From: Molossus alvarezi
Lineage: Eukaryota; Chordata; Mammalia; Chiroptera; Molossidae
Reading direction: 5' to 3'
NCBI GenBank assembly: GCA_037176705.1
Contig: CM073886.1
Coordinates: forward strand, 93,386,001-93,450,000
DNA length: 64,000 nt
Shown here: in pieces, positions 57,320 to 64,000 of the stretch
Numbering within the stretch: position 1 is the stretch's first letter
Layout of the letters: the number at the start of each line of letters is the position of its first letter
Made by a program: the position numbers and the translations under genes
The notes under the pieces: model-generated
What the model saw: only the letters and a program-made list of their open reading frames with translations
Database searches by the model: none
Told to the model about the DNA's origin: nothing

Positions 57320-57930
57320 TGATTGAAATCAGAAAATAATAATACGGTAAAAATAAAATCAAATATGTATAATCACAATAACTATACATAGATTAAACTC
57401 AACAATTAAAAAAAGGTGGAGATGCTCAGATTTGATTTAAAAATCAGTTGTAGTCCAGCCGTTGTGCCTCAGTGGTTGAGTGTCAACCCATGCACCAAGA
57501 GGTCGCTGGTTCGATTCCCGGTCAGGACATATGCCCAGATTGTGGGCCAAATCCCCAGTGTGGGGCATGCAGAAAGTGGCCAATCGATGTTCTCTCTCAT
57601 CGATATTTCTATTTCTTTCTCCCTTTCATTTCCTCTCTCTCTAAAGATCAATAAAGGAAAAAATAAAGTAAAATAAGAACAAAAATCAGTTCTATGGTAC
57701 CTAAACATGATGGTACAGAGAGATGGAAAATTAAGGAATGAGAAAAGATTCATTAGACAAGTTCTGAGCAAGAGAAAGCCATTGTGGCTATATTATATCG
57801 AACAAATTTGTCTGTACGGCAAGATAATTTTATGGATAAAGAGGGTCATTATAAATAAAAATTACCAGGGAGATAAATGGTTCTGAACAGCATAGACTCA
57901 AAGCATATGAAGAAGTTCAGGGATTGGCAG
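57320..57930 (+). mobile_element. Old L1 ORF2 5' (endonuclease-side) fragment with SINE
   Basis: Sense L1 blocks lie on both sides of the SINE. Left: 'aaatatgtataatcacaata', 'gattaaactcaacaattaaa', 'gatgctcagatttgatttaa'. Right: 'gagaaagccattgtggctat', attatatcgaacaaattt, 'gataaagagggtcattataa'. They correspond to the early ORF2 region that encodes the endonuclease side, with the frame disrupted. Confidence 0.75.
57450..57680 (+). mobile_element. VES-type bat SINE inserted in L1
   Basis: Head gtagtccagccgttgtgcct, A box gcctcagtggttgag, B box gttcgattccc, 'gccaatcgatgttctctctc', atcgatatttc, C/T tract and tctctaaagatcaataaagg. aaaaatcagtt at 57439-57449 and 57681-57691 is an exact 11 bp target duplication. 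Confidence 0.95.
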
Positions 57931-60239
57931 CAGCCGACTGAAAGTGCTGCATCTTCTCGGAGTTTTGCATTTTCACAAGGCTTAGCACCTCAAGAAAATA
58001 AGATCAAATTTAAGAGAGTGGTTGTTGTTTTAACTTAATTCTAACTATTCAGAAGCAAGGTTAATTTACAAATACACTCTGGAAAGTGATTAAACAGATC
58101 CTTTTTATCTCGTTAAGCTTGTTTGCCAAGTACAGCTGTGTTTATGAAGTTGGATTTTTGCTTACTGATTCTAGGAATTAAACTGAGTAAATGAATTGTG
58201 GAATTGAAAATCCTTTCATATAGAAATCTAAAACCTGAGCCAATTGTGAAGGATTCATGCAACAAGATAGACTTCCCAGGTGGGTTTCTTATGAAACTGA
58301 AACAACTTTTGAGAACTTTGGGCAGCTGGCAACTCTACAGTCAAATTCTGGAAATAGAGAGAAATTTTTAAAAGATTCGTTGTTTTGTATTTTTGTTTTC
58401 TTTTATTTGGTTGGCTGTGAAAATTTCCTTTTCTTAGTGAAAGTAAGTCTCAGTGGCATGGTTTATGATATCATAGTCTCAATCAAAAACGACCTCCCCA
58501 TGAACTAAAATTCCAAGAGAAGCACATACATGTAGTTTTCATTATCTACTTACAAAATCAGAAACGTCTCTTACATGCAGATTCTTCTTTATGTCTCTAT
58601 GATTATTTTGTTCTTGCTTGTCCTTCTCAAATGAAAGTGAAAAGGAATAAATTAATCAGGGCTTACATCAAGCAGGATTTTGTAACTGGCAATACTGTGA
58701 CAGGATGAGGAGGTGGGGCGGGGTGGGGGGGGGCGGGCTGAGCATGGAAGCTTTTGCAGGGGGAGTAAATCTTGGGAAGGGAGGTGATAGATATGTTCTT
58801 GATGGCTTCACAAAAGGGGAGATCTGGCTGCTAAATTTGACCTTGCTCCCAAGTAATTGATGAGATGTAACATCATCAGAATAATGGTAATGAGCTATAG
58901 ATGCAGACTCTCTGCCTGTGGAGATTGCAGACAAAATAGACGTTAAGGCAAAAAGCATTATTCAGGCTAAAAAGACTCATTACATAACTTTGTGTTAGGG
59001 AAGCGTTGGTGGGGTTATTTGACTGTGGTGAGCCCAGAGCTTCCACATCTGAAGAGCAGAAAAGTTCAGTGGGAAAGAAAAAGGGAGTCTTAAGCTAGAT
59101 TTGGTGGTGACGTCTGAAGGTCAAGTCTCCTTTCTCCTGTCATCCTGAAAAGCCGAATCTCACTAGTGCCCCAGTCTCCACATCAAGTTCATGGTTAGGC
59201 TCTGTCTTGGTTCCACCTTCCCTGCTCCTTCTCTGACACTTGAAAATACCAAATATTCTTCTAGTTGTGCTTTTAGAACACATTATAAACTTCTTCATTT
59301 CTGCTGTCTTTGTATTCTTTCTTAAGAACTTTCCCTTGAAGAAGATTTTTGTGTTTTTTATCTGCAGTGATCTGACTAGACATTTTGCAACCAAGGCATC
59401 GCATTTCTGATATATAGTCGTTTGTCTCACTAAGAGGGATTTCGGCCATGGGTCTTCAGAAAGTCTGCCTCTGGAATTGTGTGTTACCCTTGTGAATGTT
59501 CTCATGAACCTTGGAAGTGATTCTTCATTGTTGCTGAGTGTTTTTCTCTGTTTGGCAGCAGCCTTTGTACTGATGTCTACCTTTTATTGATTTATGGTAG
59601 TAGGTGATCAGGCCTTTCTCTTCTGTCACAGGTTGACCTCCTTAGCTAAGGTCTTTCTAGAACTGGCTCACCAGGTATAAGCACCGATAACCTTGTTAAT
59701 TTAAAGGCTAATTCCACTGAGTGGAAGTTTTACAACTTCAAGTTACCGGAACTCAACACTAATGAAAATTGAAATATACAGCTTGGTGCTTGATGTCTCA
59801 CACTGTGACCGGTGCCACCGATCTAGGTTTGTGAATCTGAGTCTGTGACATTTCTCTTTTGAGAATGATGCCACATGGTAGTTAGAAATACAGATTTCCA
59901 GTCTGCATTTCCTCTTTATGAATTTATGTAATGTTTCCTTCTTCTTTTATTCAGGAATATCATACAAGGGATTACATCATGCTGCGTTCCTTTCCATGCA
60001 TTTTATCAGATATTGCAGTTTTTATTTGTCCCACAACTGATGATATTCACTTGGATCGCTTAATTAAGGTGGAATCTGAAGGTCTTTTCCACTGTAAAGC
60101 TACTTTTTTTTGCCCTTCATAGTTCGTAAATATTTTATGAGGATGTACTTTAAAACTATGTAAATATCCTGTTCCACATCCAACTTTCAATTCATTCATT
60201 CTTTATCTCTGTAAGGACCCATAATGCCCTATTTTATTC
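57931..60239. other. Unique non-coding sequence
   Basis: 58715-58737 is a G-run tract. On the minus strand 59140-59575 is open for about 145 codons (121 from the first Met); the product is basic and unrecognised. No confident repeat. Confidence 0.4.
58715..58737 (+). other. Candidate G-quadruplex tract
   Basis: GGGG, GGGG, nine G, GGG separated by single bases. Short loops favour a stable quadruplex. Confidence 0.7.
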
Positions 60240-60740
60240 ATGAGTTATAATATGCTAATTTAATAATTTTTATGCTCAAGCTGTCATCAGTTTTGCCAGT
60301 AGCATCCCCCTCAAATGGCTTGATATACCCCCATCATTCTTTGAACATGCCCTTGCTTTTGGCACAGATGGTTTGGGCTCATTTTATACTTTCCCTGCCC
60401 CATCCTGGAAGGAGCCATTTCTCCAAGGAGTCCTGGATCCTTTAGTGAGAAATGATAGTAGAAACTAGGATCTGGGTACTAGGTATACTTCTTGCTATTG
60501 GTTCTTACAGTGGACAGAGCTGAGGAATATATGTTACAATTTTTTTCTATATCTACCTATTTATATCTAGAAACCCTGAGTCGGTCACACTGATATCTCC
60601 AATTCCGAACAACACATGGTTCATTCTACTCTTTTTCCTTTTCATACTGGCGGATGAGGGCATTATTTTGTCTATCACATACATTAATTCATTTAATCTT
60701 TATTAAAAAGAAAAACATAATTTGGAGTGGGGGGGGGCAA
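60240..60740 (+). repeat. Old L1M 3' UTR fragment, copy 1
   Basis: 'acccccatcattctttgaac', 'tttatactttccctgcccca', 'agccatttctccaaggagtc', 'ctaggatctgggtactaggt', 'cacactgatatctccaattc' match an L1M 3' UTR block series I know from other mammals. A G10 run lies at about 60730. Confidence 0.65.
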
Positions 60741-61317
60741 ATTGCCAGCCTGATGCCCCGTTAACCCCAAACACTACAATGTGTATTTCAAATGTTTCAC
60801 AAAAACATTCCTTGTTCTTGCAACTTTTCTGTAAGTTTGTGATTGTTTCAAAAAGTTTTTAATTTTATGCCAAAAAAAACCCCCCAAACCCTGTTATGAA
60901 TCAATAGACTAAGAAATACAGTAGTGTTCATAGTGTACCTGGTAATCTGACTGAGATAAAGGCATTTCCAAACTGAGAATCGGAGGAGAAAAGGGGAGAG
61001 CAGGGTTTTAATCTTGAAGGGTAGAAGCGAGGAAAGGTGATTCATGCTGCCTTATCTTTAACAGCCTAGGCTGGTGGTACAGAGTGGCAGTCTTCAGTGT
61101 GTCACTTCATTCATCATTTACATATGGCCATGTGACAGGCATCCAGGCCTGGGGTCCATTCAGGAGCTGGGGATCCTGATGAACTAATCAACCATGTTGG
61201 CTGAGACAAGGTGCATCAATATGGCAGAACATATTAGCCTTAAACTACCCACTGGATGAGTTTTTTAAGGCTTATTCAGCCTCCTCAATGAGAGGAAAAC
61301 AGAATAAAATGTGATGA
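60741..61317. other. Unique non-coding sequence
   Basis: No gene or repeat recognised. Confidence 0.35.
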
Positions 61318-61455
61318 CTCACTGGGACCTTAGAGATGCTCAGGTCTAAGTCCCTTACTTTATTGACAGAGAAACTCAAACACAAAGTGGCTAAGGATTC
61401 AGACAAGGTTTCTCTGCTATCGAGTGTCAGGACTCAGGAAACACTCAGGTCCCCA
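61318..61455 (-). repeat. MIR/MIR3-like fragment, antisense
   Basis: 'ccttagagatgctcaggtct', 'tattgacagagaaactcaaa' and an 'agtggctaaggattcagaca' block fit the antisense MIR-type series; diverged. Confidence 0.5.
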
Positions 61456-61699
61456 TACATTTCATCAGCCACAAGCTGGAATTGACCAACCGGCTCACTG
61501 ACCTTGTTGCAAGTGACTTTGCCCCGTGGTAGAAGCAGCCCTCTTCATGCCAGGTGATTAGGGTTGGGAGCTGTTTGTTCAGTCAGTCAAAATGGGAAAA
61601 TCATAAAGAGTGACCTGTAAACACCTTAAATATTTTATTTGATAGTTTTGCTTTGTGACCTGATCTCCTGTTTGGAGTCCCATGGTGTTGTTCTTGCAC
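61456..61699. other. Unique spacer
   Basis: No feature recognised. Confidence 0.3.
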
Positions 61700-61864
61700 A
61701 AGCCTCCATCAAAATGCATCATCTCTGATGGCCACTTTCTGTTTCTTTAAAGAGAAGTTAGAATGTAAAGATATTTGTCAAACAATCTGAGCGCAGAACC
61801 ATTTTAGATGTTAGTTTTTCTCTCGCGCACTTTTTTAGAGTTGCCTCATCCCCACAGAACTCAA

Positions 61865-61948
61865 CAACATTTTCTTAGATGTGTCACTTGGGCAAGTGAC
61901 CTTAATCTCTTTGTGACTCAGTTGCCCTTTCTGCAAAATGAGATGCTC
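61865..61948 (+). repeat. MIR-like core fragment
   Basis: cacttgggcaagtgacctta, 'atctctttgtgactcagttg' and ccctttctgcaaaatgagat are MIR core words; short. Confidence 0.6.
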
Positions 61949-62131
61949 CAAGCTCATCTTGTATTTTCTCTGTCCTGGCCCTGGAATCAACTATTTCTCT
62001 GAGTTTCTTTGAGTGGAGAATAGTATAAAAAAACCAAGATCTGGGCAATAGGTGTGCTCATCACTGTTGCTGTTCCCAGGTCCTCACAGTGGCTAGACCC
62101 AAGGCGTATATCTACATAAATATTTCTTTCT

Positions 62132-62380
62132 TTTTTTTTTTATCCTCACCCGAGGACATTTTTCCATTTTTTGTACAGATAGAGTGGGAGGGAGAGAGAG
62201 GAAGAGACAGAGAGAGAGAAACATCGATGTGAAAGGGACACATCGAGTGGCTGCCACCGCACGACCAACCAGGGCCGGGGACAAACTGCAATCGAAGTAC
62301 GTGCCCTTAGCGGGAACCGAACCCGGGTTTCTCAGGACCGCAGGCCGATGCTCTAACCGCTGAGCCAAACCGGCCAGGGC
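62132..62380 (-). mobile_element. VES-type bat SINE (tail with stem-loop) with target duplication
   Basis: Minus-strand head gccctggccggtttggctca, B box gggttcggttcccgc, 'ccctggttggtcgtgcggtg', 'ccactcgatgtgtccctttc', atcgatgttt and tail gtcctcgggtgaggataaaa. It is very like the copy at 33.8 kb. taaatatttctttct (62117-62131) and taaatatttatttct (62381-62395) are a 15 bp duplication with one mismatch. Confidence 0.95.
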
Positions 62381-62405
62381 TAAATATTTATTTCTATATC
62401 TATTC

Positions 62406-62645
62406 TTTTTTATCCTTACCTAAAAACATTTTTGCATTTATCTTCAGATAGAGCAGGAGGGAGAGATAGGGGAAGAGAAAGAGAGAAACATCGATGTGAG
62501 AGAGACACATCAAGTGGTTGCCACCCACACAACCCCAACAGGGGACAAACTGCAACCGAGGTACGCGCCCTTAGCGGGAACTGAACCCGGGTCTCTCTGG
62601 TACGCAGGCCGACCCTCCAACTATATCTATATAAAGCCAGGGCTT
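62406..62645 (-). mobile_element. VES-type bat SINE, same subtype, altered head
   Basis: The minus-strand body matches the previous copy ('cccgggttcagttcccgcta', tgcagtttgtcccctgttgg, atcgatgttt, a tail with ttttaggtaaggataaaa). The first 20 or so bases after agccctggc are replaced by an AT-rich tatatagatatag-like patch, so the A box is damaged. tatatctattc (62395-62405) and tatatctattt (62646-62656) are the probable target duplication. Confidence 0.9.
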
Positions 62646-62770
62646 TATATCTATTTTCATATATTAAAAACCATGAGTAACACTGATGTCTGCTATTCTA
62701 AACCAACACCACAACATTTGTTCTAGTTGCCTTACTTTCCCATTTGTAGCGCCCCTCTCCGGCGATGAAT

Positions 62771-63185
62771 AATCTGGCTTTCACTATCCTCCATATATTT
62801 ACTTGTTTGGGCAGTAATTCCCTACGTACCCACCATTCTCTCCCTGTGTGTGCTGTCACCCATGCCTGGTCACCTCTCTCATAGACAACCTGCAGCCCTC
62901 AGCAGGCTCTGACTCGCCCCTGCTGGCCCTCCTCACACAGAGATGCCCACTTTATTCTGCTTAGATTCTGATCCACCGTGTCACACTGTCCTGCCCTCCT
63001 CGCTTCATTTAGGCTCCGACTCCTCACACTGGGCCAATTCCCTGCAAGGCGACACTTGCAACCTTGCTCGGGCTCTGACACCCTACGTCAGATCTCTGCG
63101 CCAGCTCAGTCCGCCCAGGCTGACATCCACTGTGGCTTCCCCCCTTCTGGAGTGGATGCCAACCTTGCTCTGCTATCACTTAAAG
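62771..63185. other. C/T-rich sequence, probable L1M 3' UTR continuation
   Basis: Repeated 'ctctgact'/'ggctctgac' words spaced 60-100 bases apart resemble long L1M 3' UTRs. The 102- and 81-codon frames here are by-products of the composition. Confidence 0.4.
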
Positions 63186-63448
63186 CAGCAATTTCCACCT
63201 CTTTCATCTCGTGGTGTACCTAAACTAATTACTAAAACTCTGTGGCACTGATATGACAAAAAGTAGATATTATTGTGACCCATTCACAACGGACGGCTAT
63301 TGTTGTGTTGGTTGTTGTCATTTTTTCGTTTGACACTCTAAGGGGAAAGAGGTCAGTGCCCCTGACTAAAGAATCAGGGTCTGCATGTTCTAAACTGTTT
63401 TGCGGCACACCGGTGTGCCTGCCGCAGAACACCAGATGGAGTTCGCTG
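63186..63448. mobile_element. Non-autonomous hAT-like DNA transposon (MITE)
   Basis: The left end cagcaatttccacct and the reverse complement of the right end cagcgaactccatct match at 11 of 15 positions, and the CAG start is typical of hAT. acttaaag (63178-63185) and acctaaag (63449-63456) are an 8 bp target duplication with one mismatch. The interior has subterminal gtggtgtacc / gcggcacaccgg motifs and 'ggctattgttgtgttggttg'. At 263 bp there is no room for a transposase, so it would have needed one in trans. Confidence 0.85.
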
Positions 63449-63456
63449 ACCTAAAG

Positions 63457-64000
63457 ATTTCAGGACTGAATTGTTCAGGAAGAAAAGGGGGAGAGGCAGA
63501 GAGGGAGCTCCTTTTAGTTTCTCACACCTTCTCTGACACAATGAAGACTGTTAGTAGGGCCAAGAAAGGACTGTTTGCATTCAACAAGACAGTCTGGTGC
63601 TTCCCTGAGTATGTAGGGAAAATTATGTCCAGACTTATCCCCCAAAGCATTTCATCACCAAAGGCACTGATTACTTCTTCACTAAGAGCACCCTCAGCAT
63701 TGAAATATTTAATTGCTCTTATTATCAAGATCACTTATGCATGGATACTGCCTTTTATTTCTTTTTCACTTCATTCCCTATTAGCACAGACACCTTACCT
63801 GCCCCATGTCATGGTACTTAGCTCTTAATGTATTTTTTATATACTCTCGAAGGCCTGGCACACATTGATGTGATACCATCAGTGTGGGCTTAGAAGTCAG
63901 GCAAACTTGCATTCAAATCGCTGTCATTTATCTATCTTTAGATATTTTAAGATAAGATAGATATATATATATGCCACGTAGTAAAGCATTCTCTAAGTGT
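63457..64000. other. Unique sequence to window end
   Basis: A 142-codon + strand frame (63400-63828) starts inside the hAT-like element and has no recognised domain. About 63880-63945 is MIR-like (gaagtcaggcaaacttgcat, 'tcaaatcgctg'). An (AT)6 run lies at 63961-63972. Confidence 0.4.

Larger units (their letters stand above)
61700..62770 (+). repeat. Old L1M 3' UTR fragment, copy 2, with two SINEs
   Basis: 'ctcatcttgtattttctctg', 'agtggagaatagtataaaaa', 'aaccaagatctgggcaatag', 'tcctcacagtggctagaccc' precede the SINEs. 'aaaaaccatgagtaacactg' and 'atgtctgctattctaaacca' follow them. It is the same block series as 60240-60740. 62771-63180 (C/T-rich, ctctgact-type words) may be more of the same UTR. 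Confidence 0.65.

Noticed and set aside
63400..63828. 142-codon frame
   Set aside because: It starts inside the hAT-like element and crosses its end into unique sequence; no transposase motif.

Overview
The window reads as nuclear DNA from a bat, non-coding throughout. The strongest evidence is thirteen tRNA-derived SINEs of the chiropteran VES type. Each has a Pol III A box (like tggctcagtggtt), a B box (like gttcgatcc), a pyrimidine-rich body with an atcgatgttt motif, and an A-rich or aataaa-containing tail. Several are flanked by 9-15 bp target-site duplications. The rest is an ordinary placental repeat background: MIR, L2, old L1M pieces, MLT1/MaLR-like LTRs and MER5. There is also one bat-type 5'-truncated L1 with a target-site duplication and one hAT-like non-autonomous DNA transposon with an 8 bp duplication. 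The sequence alone does not settle family or genus.

I found no protein-coding gene, exon, rRNA, true tRNA gene, CRISPR array or bacterial-type feature. The longest open frames (269, 222, 202 and 201 codons) resemble no family I know, and several overlap repeats or skewed composition. The window is best read as intergenic sequence or the interior of a very large intron.

Layout. 1-16 kb: mostly unique sequence with MIR and L2 relics, a CpG-rich patch near 3.4-3.9 kb and AT-rich, homeodomain-motif-rich stretches near 0.6-1.2 and 12.6-13.1 kb that look like possible regulatory DNA. 16.6-19 kb: a repeat nest with a truncated L1 and four SINEs. 20.2-21.3 kb: an old antisense L1 split by an LTR-like element. 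21-38 kb: mostly unique, with an LTR, a G-quadruplex-type tract, a MIR split by a 229 bp GAT-type microsatellite, a CpG-rich patch at 31.7-32.2 kb, a SINE, an MLT1A-like LTR and a dyad-rich segment near 36.7-36.9 kb. 38-57 kb: L1M, LTR-like and many L2 fragments, including two inverted L2 pieces about 92% identical, one of which carries a SINE. 57-64 kb: L1 fragments with three SINEs, then the hAT-like element.

No operon or pathway can be inferred. What can be read is insertion history: SINEs landed in L2 (49.0, 51.2 kb) and L1 (57.4, 62.1-62.6 kb), an LTR-like element landed in L1M (20.8 kb), and microsatellites grew from SINE tails (18.7, 54.2 kb) or inside a MIR (30.2 kb). Repeat family names come from recognition by eye; boundaries of old fragments are approximate, commonly by 10-40 bases.
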